From Catenibacterium mitsuokai (lineage in GTDB: Bacteria; Bacillota_I; Bacilli_A; Erysipelotrichales; Coprobacillaceae), in the NCBI RefSeq assembly GCF_025148785.1, contig NZ_CP102271.1:2225972-2289971 (forward strand): a stretch of 64,000 nucleotides of DNA, in the 5' to 3' direction. Below, piece after piece: positions 52,013-61,701 of this stretch. Made by a program: the position numbers and the translations under genes. The notes beneath the pieces were generated by a model, which did no database searches, was not told the origin of the DNA, and saw only the letters and a list, made by a program, of their open reading frames with translations. Every line of letters begins with the position of its first letter. Within the stretch, counting starts at the first letter, position 1.

Positions 52013-52669
52013 TTATGCGTGTTTATTTCTTTTTTTACGTCTTTCTTTTCTATTCTTAGGTACAGGTGCTTCTTCCTCTATACCTACTACTGTTGTTTTC
52101 GCAATATAGTCATGAATAGCTCTTCTAGAGCCTGTATTATAGACCATTACACCTGAGATAATAGTCAATACAGCACCAATAGCTGTTAAGTAATATTCAA
52201 AATAGATTCCTGTCGCAAGAGTCAACATCTGTCTTAAATAGCGGCTCACAATCATAGATACACTTTCAATAAGTAATAAGCCAACAATGTTTCTTAATAC
52301 AAGTGTTTTGATATCTAGTGGCTGCCAGTCTAGTCTTACAATCTTTAATTTCATGATCTTCTTACCAAGTGTCTGACCTGGATACACTTTATATGGGATA
52401 TATACAAAATAGATTACTGCAACTACTAAGCATAATAATCCTGCGACATAACCCCACCATTTAGGAAATCCTAAAGCGGCAAATACATATAAATCACTAA
52501 ACATATCATCACGTTTCGTGACCATGCTGTAAATTGCGACGGCAGGTAATCCACAAAGGATTCCTCCAATTACCCAGTCTAAAACATAGGCAAATACTCT
52601 AGAGGCAAAAGGGACTTTAGATGGCTTTCTATCTAGCCAGAATGTTAGTTTGTTCCATAAAATACGCAT
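52013..52669 (-). CDS. RDD family membrane protein
   Basis: A 218-aa protein with about four membrane helices (31-48, 60-95, 120-145 and 160-180) and the Arg/Asp features of the family: PFASRVFAYVLDWVIGG near residue 20, and PGQTLGKKIMKLKIVRLD near 105, the standard RDD signature. The C-terminal tail is strongly basic (KNRKERRKKRNKHA). Some family members act as Na+/H+ antiporters, but no activity can be assigned here. It is followed upstream by the PatB gene, 14 bases away. Confidence 0.85.
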   Translation of the reverse strand: MRILWNKLTFWLDRKPSKVPFASRVFAYVLDWVIGGILCGLPAVAIYSMVTKRDDMFSDLYVFAALGFPKWWGYVAGLLCLVVAVIYFVYIPYKVYPGQTLGKKIMKLKIVRLDWQPLDIKTLVLRNIVGLLLIESVSMIVSRYLRQMLTLATGIYFEYYLTAIGAVLTIISGVMVYNTGSRRAIHDYIAKTTVVGIEEEAPVPKNRKERRKKRNKHA

Positions 52670-52683
52670 AAGACAATCTCCTT

Positions 52684-53865
52684 CTATTTATTATATAAGT
52701 AATCCATTGCTTTCTTGAATCGTTTTAATCCTTCTTCAATCTTAGAGCGAGGACAACCTAAGTTCATTCTTAAATACTTTGCACCATTTTCACCATAGAT
52801 TTCACCTTTCATAATGGCGACTCCTCCCACATTCACAAGTGCATCCTGAATCTCATCAGAAGTGAATGGGACATCTCTTGCATCAATCCAGGCAAGATAT
52901 GTGGCTTCTGGTCTTTGAAACTTGAAGTCTTTTAATTCATCTCTTATAAAGTTTTCTACGAGTTCCATATTTCCACGAATATATTCGTTTAACTGATCAA
53001 TATAGTCATCACATTCAGTATAACCAATCATAGTGGCATACATACCAAATATACTTGCTGAATTAAGAAAATCTCTTCTTCTTGTTACACCTAGGAATTC
53101 ATCTCTGATCTTTTCATCAGGAATAATGACATAAGAACCTATGAGACCTGGTGTATTTAATGTTTTACTTGAAGAACTTGCTGTAAAGATTTCTTTATAT
53201 TCATCATAGTATTTCATTAATGGATGATGTTTCGCATCTTTAATTCTAATATCCATATGAATTTCATCTGAAATGATCTTTACCTGATATTTCTTACAGA
53301 TTTCAATCATACGATGCATTTCCTCATCACTCCATATTCTACCTGTTGGATTATGAGGTGAACAAAGAAGTAATAGAGCACTTTCCTGAGCCTGCTTTTC
53401 AAATACATCAAAATCAATCTTGAATGTACCCTCTTCCTTTATCAGATGATGTGAAACAAGTTCTCTATCATTTTCTTTAATCACACTAATAAAAGAATCA
53501 TACATAGGGTTCATAGTCAATACCTTGTCATGAGGTTGACTTAATAAGCGAATGAGTAATGACACAGAATACATCACAGATGGGCTATAAAGAATCCAGT
53601 CTTCTTCTATATCTGTATCAAATCTTCTTTTAAAATAAGTAGTAATAGAAGATTTGAAATCATGATGATTCCATCTTGTATAACCATAAATCTGATGATC
53701 TGCTACTTCATGAATCTTTTTTGTGATTGGTTTAGGAATAATAAAATCTGTATCAGAAATAGAGAATGGTATTAAATCCTTCTTATTAAAACGGTCTTCA
53801 ATATAATCCCATTGTGTACAATAAGTACCTAAACGATTATGTACTTCATCAAAATCATAATGCAT
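52684..53865 (-). CDS. PatB/MalY-type C-S lyase (cystathionine beta-lyase)
   Basis: A fold-type I PLP enzyme of 393 aa that splits C-S bonds of cystathionine or cysteine conjugates. It starts MHYDFDEVHNRLGTYCTQWD, the usual PatB opening. The PLP-binding Lys lies in ASSSSKTLNTPGLIGSY, and the LLCSPHNPTGRIWSDEE loop and SDEIHMDI (PLP Asp) are as expected. It lies between the M24 peptidase and the RDD gene in one minus-strand run. Some family members (MalY) also regulate transcription. Confidence 0.9.
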   Translation of the reverse strand: MHYDFDEVHNRLGTYCTQWDYIEDRFNKKDLIPFSISDTDFIIPKPITKKIHEVADHQIYGYTRWNHHDFKSSITTYFKRRFDTDIEEDWILYSPSVMYSVSLLIRLLSQPHDKVLTMNPMYDSFISVIKENDRELVSHHLIKEEGTFKIDFDVFEKQAQESALLLLCSPHNPTGRIWSDEEMHRMIEICKKYQVKIISDEIHMDIRIKDAKHHPLMKYYDEYKEIFTASSSSKTLNTPGLIGSYVIIPDEKIRDEFLGVTRRRDFLNSASIFGMYATMIGYTECDDYIDQLNEYIRGNMELVENFIRDELKDFKFQRPEATYLAWIDARDVPFTSDEIQDALVNVGGVAIMKGEIYGENGAKYLRMNLGCPRSKIEEGLKRFKKAMDYLYNK

Positions 53866-53866
53866 A

Positions 53867-54955
53867 CTATTTTTCCTCCAGTATTATATAGTCCTTAGTT
53901 GTTTTATTAAGTGGAACACCTACTCCATTTTCAATAAGGACATCATCTTCTATTCTAATGCCACCTACTCCAGGTATATAAATACCAGGTTCACATGACA
54001 TCATCATACCTTCTTTTAAAACTGTCTGACTCTTACTATTTAAAATAGGTCCTTCATTACTATCAGTCACACCTATTCCATGTCCAAGTCCATGATCAAA
54101 ATACTCACCATAACCTGCATCAACAATCACTTGTCTCGCAGCCTGGTCACAATTACTTGCAAGAGCGCCTTCTTTAATAGCCTTTAAACCAGCAAGCTGT
54201 GCTTCTAATACAACATCATAGATTTTCTTGTAACGTTCCTCTGGCTCACCAATAAAGCATACACGTGTCATATCTGATTGATAATTATCATACTGAATCC
54301 CAAAATCAATCATAATAGGTTCATGTGCCTTTACTCTTCTACCAGTTGGTCTACCATGAGGTAAAGCTGTTCTTTCACCACTTGATACAATCGTATCAAA
54401 TGACATCTGCTGTGCACCTGATGCAATAGAATAATATTGAACTAAAGCACTGATTTCATACTCAGTCATACCTACTTTAATATGTTGAATCACCTTTGAA
54501 TAGATATCATCTGTCATCGCAATCGTTTTTCTCATTGCAGCTATTTCTTCAGAGTCTTTCACAATTCTTAAATTCATTATATCTTCATCTAATAAACAAA
54601 TATCAACACCCAATTGTTTCATTTGTTCATATTCATTAACTAGTACTTCATCCGCTTCTACACCTAAATTCTTACAGTTTTCTTCCTTAAGTAGTCTTTC
54701 TACTGCAGCTAAATAGTTACGGCCTGTTGTATGAGGATTATGAAGAACGATTTCTAAATCAAATTCTGTTTCTTTTGCTTCTGTAAGATATCTACCATCT
54801 AGAATCAAATAACCCTTAGATTGTGTAATCAGAATCTTACATCCACTTCCTGTCATTGTAGACATCCACTTCTTCATTGTTTTGCTTTTGAGCAATAAAG
54901 CATCTATGTTCTTCTCTTTTAAATAGTTCTGAACTATATCTATTCTTTTAGCCAT
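53867..54955 (-). CDS. Xaa-Pro aminopeptidase/dipeptidase (M24 family)
   Basis: A 362-aa pita-bread fold metallopeptidase that removes residues before proline. The two-metal site is seen in DFGIQYDNYQSDMTR (two Asp), GLGHGIGVTDSNEGP (His), SCEPGIYIPGVGGIRIEDD (Glu, Glu). The N-terminal domain is the creatinase-like one (MAKRIDIVQNYLKEKNID). It lies with a PTS operon and an M42 peptidase, which suggests peptide and sugar use are controlled together. Confidence 0.93.
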   Translation of the reverse strand: MAKRIDIVQNYLKEKNIDALLLKSKTMKKWMSTMTGSGCKILITQSKGYLILDGRYLTEAKETEFDLEIVLHNPHTTGRNYLAAVERLLKEENCKNLGVEADEVLVNEYEQMKQLGVDICLLDEDIMNLRIVKDSEEIAAMRKTIAMTDDIYSKVIQHIKVGMTEYEISALVQYYSIASGAQQMSFDTIVSSGERTALPHGRPTGRRVKAHEPIMIDFGIQYDNYQSDMTRVCFIGEPEERYKKIYDVVLEAQLAGLKAIKEGALASNCDQAARQVIVDAGYGEYFDHGLGHGIGVTDSNEGPILNSKSQTVLKEGMMMSCEPGIYIPGVGGIRIEDDVLIENGVGVPLNKTTKDYIILEEK

Positions 54956-54977
54956 ATGTATATACCTCTTATAAAAA

Positions 54978-55008
54978 TATAAGGGGCAAGCAAATGCCTG
55001 CCCCTTTG
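54978..55008 (-). terminator. Terminator after the PTS EIIC gene
   Basis: AAGGGGCA and TGCCCCTT pair with an inner GCA/TGC step and are followed by TATATTTTT on the minus strand. Confidence 0.75.
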
Positions 55009-55011
55009 ATA

Positions 55012-56334
55012 TTAAAAGTCTAAGTCTAAATCGTCTAAAATTGCAGCATCTTCGTCTGAAATAACATTATTAGTATCTTTCTTTTCAACATCTTGTCCAT
55101 AACGTTTTTCATAAATCTTGAAGAATGGATACCACACAACAATTGATGCAATCATCTGAGCCGCATTGACTACAATAGACATCACATCGAAGTTAGTTAA
55201 GTAACCTTCTAAGAATACACCAACGTATGGAGGTGTAAAGATAGATTTTTCCATAATTCCAAAGTACATAGCGAAACCACCAAAGCTTCCGATAATTCCA
55301 CCAAAGATTACGTAAGGAATAAAGAATATAGGGTTTAATACGATTGGAGCACCAAATAGGATTGGTTCATTGATACCAAATAATGCTGGAATAAGTGCAA
55401 CACGTCCTACCTGTTTTAAAGCCTTGTTCTTAGATAATAAGCACCAGAATACTAATCCGATTGTAACACCAGTACCAGTGAAGTTACCGAATGCTGATTC
55501 AGGACCTGGGCAGTAGAAATGAGGTAATGGCTGTTTAGCTAAGCTTGCAGCGATATTGTCAGCTAAGAACTGAGTTGAGATTGGGCTTGTAATAGGGCTT
55601 AATACTGATGGATGAATACCAAAGAAGAATAATAAGCACTGAAGCATTCTTAAGAATAAATAAGCAATTGGGTTATCCATTGAACCTACTAAAGGTGCGA
55701 ATAACTTAGTAAAGATTAAAGGTGGCATTGTATTGAATACATTGATACATACAATACGTACGATTAAGAAGAAACCAATGACGATCACTGATAATGGAAT
55801 CATTTCAAATGATCTAGATACGAAGTCAGGAACTGATTCTGGCATCTTGATAGTGAATTTCTTCTTTTTACACCAGCGGAATAATTCAACCGCAATAATA
55901 GATGCGAACATAGCCGCAAATAGACCCTTTGGACCAAAGAAAGTAGTATCTAATCCTCCACCTTCTTTTGTCTGGTAAGTCATAATAAAGAAAGAGATTA
56001 ATGCCATGCTGACAGCACCAGGAATGTCCTGTTTATAACTGTTAGCTAAATGATATGCAATAATGATTGATACATATACTGACATTAAAGCCATACCTAC
56101 ATTGTATGGAATGTAGATTAAATCAAGATTCTTTAAGATCCAAACTGATACAGGATGTTTTGCACCAATCATGTTTGGGATAGCTTCTGGAATCAAACAG
56201 AAACTACCAATGATTAATAATGGTGTTAAGGCAACCATTGATTTTTTAATAGCACTTAAATGAACCTGTTTATCCATCTTGTTTGCAAGTGGAGTCAAGT
56301 ACTTGTTCATAAAGGCTTCGAATTTATCAAACAT
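55012..56334 (-). CDS. celB: PTS cellobiose/lactose-family EIIC permease
   Basis: The membrane channel of a phosphotransferase sugar system, 440 aa with about ten helices. It starts MFDKFEAFMNKYLTPLANKM and has the FGINEPILFGAPIVLNPIFF motif typical of the family near residue 330, and the GPESAFGNFTGTGV loop. Genes for EIIB, EIIA, an M42 peptidase and a PTS-type regulator precede it on the same strand, so it forms a complete uptake operon. The exact sugar (cellobiose, chitobiose or another diglycoside) is not set by sequence. Confidence 0.93.
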   Translation of the reverse strand: MFDKFEAFMNKYLTPLANKMDKQVHLSAIKKSMVALTPLLIIGSFCLIPEAIPNMIGAKHPVSVWILKNLDLIYIPYNVGMALMSVYVSIIIAYHLANSYKQDIPGAVSMALISFFIMTYQTKEGGGLDTTFFGPKGLFAAMFASIIAVELFRWCKKKKFTIKMPESVPDFVSRSFEMIPLSVIVIGFFLIVRIVCINVFNTMPPLIFTKLFAPLVGSMDNPIAYLFLRMLQCLLFFFGIHPSVLSPITSPISTQFLADNIAASLAKQPLPHFYCPGPESAFGNFTGTGVTIGLVFWCLLSKNKALKQVGRVALIPALFGINEPILFGAPIVLNPIFFIPYVIFGGIIGSFGGFAMYFGIMEKSIFTPPYVGVFLEGYLTNFDVMSIVVNAAQMIASIVVWYPFFKIYEKRYGQDVEKKDTNNVISDEDAAILDDLDLDF

Positions 56335-56357
56335 TTTAGTCCCTCCAAATTATTTTT

Positions 56358-56690
56358 TTATTTTGCCATGTCTGCTTTTCTACGTGCGATTAATACCTGT
56401 TTCATAACAGTTGCGCCATCCATTTTTCCATATACTTCTTGATCAACGATTACATATGGAATATGGTATGGTTCAATAATTGGCTTGATGTAGTCCAATT
56501 TATGCGCAATCTGTGGTCCAATAACTAATACATCGCAGTCTTCTACTTCACTCTGTAAGATATCTACTGGAATCGCAACAAAGCTGAAGTCATCTTCATT
56601 TAGCTTTGCACTTTTTTTAACGACAGCTTTCATGCTGTCCATCAACATAGTTGTTGAGAAACCACCTGCACAACATAATACGATTTTCAT
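56358..56690 (-). CDS. celA: PTS cellobiose/lactose-family EIIB
   Basis: The start is moved to ATG 56690 (GGAGGGAAAGTAAA before it), giving 110 aa. It passes phosphate from EIIA to the sugar through a Cys in MKIVLCCAGGFSTTML (Cys7, in the C-x-G-G-x-S/T loop). Cys6 is an extra neighbour. The gene starts directly after the EIIA stop codon and is in one operon with EIIC. Confidence 0.92.
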   Translation of the reverse strand: MKIVLCCAGGFSTTMLMDSMKAVVKKSAKLNEDDFSFVAIPVDILQSEVEDCDVLVIGPQIAHKLDYIKPIIEPYHIPYVIVDQEVYGKMDGATVMKQVLIARRKADMAK

Positions 56691-56691
56691 T

Positions 56692-57012
56692 TTACTTTCC
56701 CTCCTTTGCTTCAAAGATTGTTATTAACTCTTCAATTAGATCCCTTGCTAATTGAGATGTCATGTAATGGTCCTGGGCATGAACCATTAATAACCCAACT
56801 ACTGGCTTTTCTTCAGTGTCTGACATTTCAGCCTGAATAAGCTTAGTCTGAATAGAATGTGCTTCGATGTCTATTTTTCTTGCTTCATCTAATAGTCTTC
56901 TCGCTTCATCATATTCTCCTGTTTTTACTTTCTTCAATGCTTCAAAAGCCATAGATTTGCTTTGTCCTGCTGAAGAAATGATTCCGATAATTTGTTTTTC
57001 CATTTCAGTCAT
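56692..57012 (-). CDS. PTS cellobiose/lactose-family EIIA
   Basis: A three-helix bundle protein of 106 aa that takes phosphate from HPr. The acceptor His82 lies in LLMVHAQDHYMTSQL, the family signature, and the opening VSSAGQSKSMAFEAL is typical too. It follows the M42 peptidase gene by 4 bases and precedes EIIB by 1-2 bases. Confidence 0.93.
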   Translation of the reverse strand: MTEMEKQIIGIISSAGQSKSMAFEALKKVKTGEYDEARRLLDEARKIDIEAHSIQTKLIQAEMSDTEEKPVVGLLMVHAQDHYMTSQLARDLIEELITIFEAKEGK

Positions 57013-57016
57013 GTTC

Positions 57017-58060
57017 TTAACCCTCCGTAATAAATGTTGTCATTGCCTGATATTGTGAATTATCTATTTGTATTAATTTACAAATCAATTGAATCAAATG
57101 TTGTAAGTCATTGCTATGAACCATTGAATAAGATCCATGACAATAACGTAGTGGAATACCTAATACAAGTGCTAAGCGTCCTCCCGCTTCTAAATGTGCA
57201 TTACCTGCATCTGTTCCTCCACCCTTAAACATATCGCACTGATAAGGAATGTTATTCTTATCAGCCACTTCTTTAACATAGGCCAATAGTTTTCTATTAG
57301 GAGCCATTGTTTTATCATAATGAACAATCATTGGACCATGTCCAATCAATCGGGTATTTGTATAGTTCTTTACAAGTTCTGGATTATTTGCGACATCAAT
57401 CGCATATACGATATCTGGATCAATAAGATGTGTAGCTGTTTTTGCACCACGTACACCGACTTCTTCACTACTTGTTGCAACGAAGTATAAGTCATGTTCA
57501 TTGAACTTCACCTGCTTTAAGGCTTCTGCAAGTACATAACATCCTGAACGGTCATCCATTGCTTTACCCATATAAACATGGGGCTGAATTTGACGCATAC
57601 TTGATGCAAAGCAGACCATATCACCAATAGAAATACCAAGGTCTTTCACTTCCTGGGCTGTTTCACAGCCAATATCCACATACATATCTTTAACCTGGCC
57701 ATTACTATCTTTAGTCACATTCAATAAGCCTTCATACTTACGTCCATCAGATGTTGTCACACGCACAATCTGCATTTCCTTACTCTTATCTAACACACCA
57801 CCTAATGGCATTAAATAGAGGAAACCAATATCTGAGATATATCTCACTTCAAATCCGACTTCATCCATATGTGCACAAAACATGATTTTTAAAGGATTTA
57901 AACTACATCCCTTTTTATGAAAAATCACACTGCCTAAAGAGTCACAATAGACTTCGTCACAATAATCTTTTAATTCATGATAGAGAATATTTCTTACTTC
58001 ATCTTCACATGATGCAATACTATCTGCATCACTGAGTCTTTTAAGTAATTCATCATTCAT
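57017..58060 (-). CDS. M42 family aminopeptidase
   Basis: The start is set at ATG 58060 (AGGAGGTGTTCAAC before it), giving 347 aa. It is a two-zinc enzyme of the endoglucanase/aminopeptidase family; despite the old name it cuts peptides. Metal and catalytic residues appear in MFCAHMDEVGFEV, MDDRSGCYVLAEAL and TSSEEVGVRGA, and a terminal His in RYCHGSYSMVH. It is coupled to the regulator upstream (8-base overlap) and to the EIIA gene. Its place inside a PTS operon is common in Bacillota but its job there is not settled. Confidence 0.9.
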   Translation of the reverse strand: MNDELLKRLSDADSIASCEDEVRNILYHELKDYCDEVYCDSLGSVIFHKKGCSLNPLKIMFCAHMDEVGFEVRYISDIGFLYLMPLGGVLDKSKEMQIVRVTTSDGRKYEGLLNVTKDSNGQVKDMYVDIGCETAQEVKDLGISIGDMVCFASSMRQIQPHVYMGKAMDDRSGCYVLAEALKQVKFNEHDLYFVATSSEEVGVRGAKTATHLIDPDIVYAIDVANNPELVKNYTNTRLIGHGPMIVHYDKTMAPNRKLLAYVKEVADKNNIPYQCDMFKGGGTDAGNAHLEAGGRLALVLGIPLRYCHGSYSMVHSNDLQHLIQLICKLIQIDNSQYQAMTTFITEG

Positions 58061-59957
58061 GTTGAACACCTCCTAACTCATCTAACACTGCCATCATTTC
58101 TTCAAATGACTGGACTTCTAAAATTCTTTCTATATATTTTGGTTCATGCATAAGCGCATAGAGCTTCTTTGTAAGAATCTTATACATTTCTATCTGATCC
58201 TTTCTTAAACAAACCATGAATACGAGTTTGACTGTTTTTCCATGAGATTCAAATGGTTTCTTTAAGATTCTTACAGATATCATGTTTTTTAATGCATCTG
58301 TTTCTAATGGGTGAGGAATACAGATTCCATTCATATAAATCGTACTGACATAGGATTCACGTTCTAATACAAGATCCGCAAATCCCTTCTTCCCATAGCC
58401 TTGTTCTTCTAATTCAATCGCCATACGATAAATCAAATTCTCATAATCATCATCTTCATCTATCTTAAAGAAGTCTTTAGAGAAGAATGACTGATACATT
58501 GGTTTATCATTAATCAACGTATAAGGATCATAGTCATCTGTCTGTAAGATCTGCTTAATACGCTGTAAATCCTTATCATCCAGTAATTCCTTGATATAGA
58601 TAATAGGTGCCTGGATATCAAAAGAAAGCGGCATAATTGTAAATACAAGGTCAGGACAATAATCTAGTAAAGCATCCTGTTGTAAGAATGAGAATGTCTT
58701 GACTGTTGCTTTTGGAAAAAGTGATTCTATCTGCAGTTTAATCATATAAGCACTGCCTCCTCCAGAGGAACAGACCACACCAATACGATCATAAAGCTGT
58801 AGTTTTTGTTGTTTTTCCTTTTCCATATGTCCTGCAAAATGCATAGCGACAAACCCGACTTCATCAAAGGTTGGCTTGACATCATAGAGTTCATGAAGCA
58901 TATCACAGAACTGTATGGCGATATTAAATACTACTGAATTGGTAATACTTAATTCGTTGGCTAATTCATTCTTATAGGAAATCTTGTCATGAAGACGATC
59001 TATAAGTAATGTGACATGGATAAGTAACATCTTCTTAAAGTCTTCATCCTGTAAGAATGTTGTTTCATAAATTTCATCTGTCTTCTTTAAGAAGTCATTG
59101 ATGACTTCTTCGAGGTTGGTACATTTAAAACCAATATTTTCTAAACGTTTTCTAAGATTCTTATTTAAGACTGTAATCAATCCATCAATGCTTTCATTTG
59201 AGAACTGAACTTGATAGAAACCTTTCAACATATCAATCACTTTTTTAGCTAAGCGATGGATTGTGATATCTTGATATATGTAGTCTTCATCCTGTTCACT
59301 ATGAGTAGAAGCACTATAAACCATGATTTTTAAATAGTTTGTAATGTTAAGTAACTCATTGTAGTTTACATTCACATTTTCCTGCGTAAGTAAACCTATA
59401 AAAGATTGTTCGACAAACTTAAAATCTCTTGTAACATCATTGACTGCTGTCTGAATAAAGAAACTGCCGTTGATGTATTCTTCTGTAAGGTACATCTTAA
59501 AATCTTGGTCCAAGCCATTGATTTTAATTCCATAGTGTTGTTTTCTTTCGATTTCAAAATGATACACCTTCGCAATTCTTTCTACGATATGCATATCATT
59601 CTTGATTACTGTCTTAGATACCTGGAAGATATCCGCAATCTTATTCATCGAGATATAATCTTCTTGAATGGCAAGAAATGATAATATATGCGCTGGTCTT
59701 TCATTAGTAGAAACATAAAATGTTTCATTTAATGTTTCTAAGAAATCATTGAATAGTGTTTCGTTGGTGATTTCTAATAGGTATCCCTGTTCTCTTTTCA
59801 TATGAAGGAGGAACCCTTTACGTGGAGAAATGCGCATGAGATAAGAGATATCATTTTGAATTGTTCTTTTGGAAACATTGTATTTTGTCACAAAATAATT
59901 CGTTGGCAGATATTTAGAATTATCTCTGAGTTCTTTAAGTATTGAATATAATCGCAC
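58053..59957 (-). CDS. BglG/LicR-type PTS-regulated transcriptional activator
   Basis: A 634-aa activator for the downstream PTS operon. The start is GTG at 59957, with AAGGAGGGAG 8 bases before. Domains in order: an HTH (residues 15-45, TNYFVTKYNVSKRTIQNDIS), a second Mga-like HTH (about 90-130), two PRD domains (about 170-390, with conserved His residues), an EIIB-like domain (VVCSSGGGSAYMIK, Cys) and an EIIA-like domain (about 490-634, with GICIPHPLE). Phosphorylation of PRD, EIIB and EIIA sites by the PTS tunes activity. It lies directly upstream of the operon it should control. Confidence 0.9.
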   Translation of the reverse strand: MRLYSILKELRDNSKYLPTNYFVTKYNVSKRTIQNDISYLMRISPRKGFLLHMKREQGYLLEITNETLFNDFLETLNETFYVSTNERPAHILSFLAIQEDYISMNKIADIFQVSKTVIKNDMHIVERIAKVYHFEIERKQHYGIKINGLDQDFKMYLTEEYINGSFFIQTAVNDVTRDFKFVEQSFIGLLTQENVNVNYNELLNITNYLKIMVYSASTHSEQDEDYIYQDITIHRLAKKVIDMLKGFYQVQFSNESIDGLITVLNKNLRKRLENIGFKCTNLEEVINDFLKKTDEIYETTFLQDEDFKKMLLIHVTLLIDRLHDKISYKNELANELSITNSVVFNIAIQFCDMLHELYDVKPTFDEVGFVAMHFAGHMEKEKQQKLQLYDRIGVVCSSGGGSAYMIKLQIESLFPKATVKTFSFLQQDALLDYCPDLVFTIMPLSFDIQAPIIYIKELLDDKDLQRIKQILQTDDYDPYTLINDKPMYQSFFSKDFFKIDEDDDYENLIYRMAIELEEQGYGKKGFADLVLERESYVSTIYMNGICIPHPLETDALKNMISVRILKKPFESHGKTVKLVFMVCLRKDQIEMYKILTKKLYALMHEPKYIERILEVQSFEEMMAVLDELGGVQHE

Positions 59958-60131
59958 GCTTCTCCCTCCTTACAATCACATTATACAAAGTAAGCCCTTC
60001 CAACAAAAGGCAACCTTCTTCATATATACATGCAATAAAATGTCCTTTAGTGATATTTTACCATACAGTTTTTTTTAAGTAACTTTCATAATGATTGGGG
60101 GAGATGTATGATTAATGAAGAGGTGATGCCA

Positions 60132-60467
60132 ATGAAACATATTCATAATAAGTTAGTCAGAGATCGTATTCCTGAAATCATAGAGAATGATCATAAGACT
60201 TGTGTAACAAGAATACTACTCAATGACGATGAATATCTTGTATGCTTGAAAAGTAAATTATTAGAAGAATGTCATGAGGTAATGAATGCTGAAGGTGAAG
60301 ATATTAAGAAAGAGATAGCAGATGTATTAGAGGTATTAGAGGCATTAGAAAATACACTTCATATTGATCAGCAGGAAATAATATCTATTAAAGAAAAAAA
60401 AGCACACAATAATGGTGCTTTTGATAAGAAAATCTATCTGGAATATGTAGAGGATTCTTATGAATAA
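60132..60467 (+). CDS. MazG-like nucleotide pyrophosphohydrolase
   Basis: The start is set at ATG 60132 (GAGGTG before it) because family members begin MKxxNKLVRDRIPEII; an earlier ATG at 60108 has a possible site as well. The 111-aa product has NKLVRDRIPEIIEND and the metal-binding EECHEVMNAEGEDIKKEI, then ADVLEVLEAL, in the EExxE/ExxD pattern of the all-alpha NTP pyrophosphohydrolase (MazG/HisE-like) fold. Its likely substrates are non-standard or excess NTPs. It overlaps the HNH gene by 8 bases, so the two are translated together. Confidence 0.85.
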   Translation: MKHIHNKLVRDRIPEIIENDHKTCVTRILLNDDEYLVCLKSKLLEECHEVMNAEGEDIKKEIADVLEVLEALENTLHIDQQEIISIKEKKAHNNGAFDKKIYLEYVEDSYE

Positions 60468-61419
60468 GTATATACAGGACTGGCTTGATGTGATTGAGTA
60501 TATGAATAATGATAATACATATAAGTTAGCCTGGGGACGTGCTATTCTTGAAAATGTTTATTCACTTAATTTTGTAGAAGAAAATAATGTGATTACATTT
60601 GATGCAATAGCACATAAGATGGTGAAGTATTACTGGAATCAGACATTCTTCTTTAATCTAAGACAAGGATCTAATATCAAAAAGAAACCTGTCATAGTCC
60701 AGCAGGTTGATTTACTTATTGAAAAATATAAAGAGTTATCCGGATCTTCTATTCCTATCTGGTTTGATAAAGCAGAACTTGTATTAAATACAGAAGAAAA
60801 CTTCTATAAGAATGTATTAAAGAAATGTGCAAGAAAGCTGAAGGATGATGTATCTTGGCGTTTTATGAATGTGAATAAGGAAACTAAGAATCTATATGTT
60901 CTTAATAAAGATTATCTCTACATATCGATCAATAAAGAACAGGTATTGTTGTTGAAGGAGTATGGTTTTGTCTTATCACAACTACTCAATTACAAATGGG
61001 CACAGTTATTAGAGAAGTTCAATAATGCCCCACGTATTACTTCTAAAGTAAAAGGTATCTCTGATAATCAAATCAGAAGAAATAATCTCACTAAATATAA
61101 AAATATCTTACTTGAAAATATGAATAAACCAATTGATTTTTATACAGGAGAAGAATTAAAACCTGATGATATTAGTGTAGATCATGTGATTCCTTGGTCA
61201 TTCATGTATAGTGATGATATCTGGAATCTTGTTTTGACTTCTAAGAGTCATAATTCTTCTAAGTCCAATCATATTCCTAGTAAAGAAGTGATTGAACAGT
61301 TGAATCAAAGAAATAAAGAACTTGTAGAAACAATCAACAATAGTAAATACAAAGAAGAACTCAATATTGCGATTACGCATAGTTATGTGGATCAGTTCTA
61401 TCTCTCAATGAAACTATAA
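60460..61419 (+). CDS. HNH endonuclease domain protein
   Basis: A 319-aa protein with a helical N-terminal region (residues 1-215) and a C-terminal HNH nuclease domain: DFYTGEELKPDDISVDHVIP (the Asp-His pair), WSFMYSDDIWNLVLTSKSHN (Asn) and SSKSNHIPSKEV (final His/Asn). The DHV-N-H-N pattern is complete, so it should cut nucleic acid. The N-terminal part (IEYMNNDNTYKLAWGRAILE) is the type found in proteins tied to restriction and defence. It is coupled to a MazG-like gene and ends in a strong terminator. Confidence 0.85.
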   Translation: MNKYIQDWLDVIEYMNNDNTYKLAWGRAILENVYSLNFVEENNVITFDAIAHKMVKYYWNQTFFFNLRQGSNIKKKPVIVQQVDLLIEKYKELSGSSIPIWFDKAELVLNTEENFYKNVLKKCARKLKDDVSWRFMNVNKETKNLYVLNKDYLYISINKEQVLLLKEYGFVLSQLLNYKWAQLLEKFNNAPRITSKVKGISDNQIRRNNLTKYKNILLENMNKPIDFYTGEELKPDDISVDHVIPWSFMYSDDIWNLVLTSKSHNSSKSNHIPSKEVIEQLNQRNKELVETINNSKYKEELNIAITHSYVDQFYLSMKL

Positions 61420-61513
61420 TTTTTTCTAGTTTTTTGAATTTTATTGAATTTATGTATAGAGTTTTCTACAATAATCATAGAGGAACTTAATTGATATTAA
61501 GCTGACTCCTTAA

Positions 61514-61557
61514 ATAAAAAAGCCTATTGAGATGCTCATCTCGCCAGGCTTTTTTAG
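61514..61557 (+). terminator. Terminator after the HNH gene
   Basis: AAAAAAGCCT and AGGCTTTTTT (61516-61525 and 61546-61555) enclose a second stem GAGATG/CATCTC. The 282-base gap 61420-61701 shows nothing else supported. Confidence 0.85.
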
Positions 61558-61701
61558 TTTGTATAAAATAATATTTATAAGGGGTTTTATTTTTAAATTT
61601 TTATTTGATTTTTTGTATTCAATTGCATTGCGACAAGGATTTTATTAGTATACTTATAGAATGTTTTTTTCATAATATATTTTCCTTTTTGTCTGGCCTG
61701 T

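Noticed and set aside
61593-61673. Small frame of 26 codons (MKKTFYKYTNKILVAMQLNT...) with a weak AAGGAAA site after the HTH gene
   Set aside because: It could be a small peptide gene, but there is no terminator, signal or homology to support it. The longer 73-codon frame at 61593-61814 overlaps the HTH gene and is a shadow.
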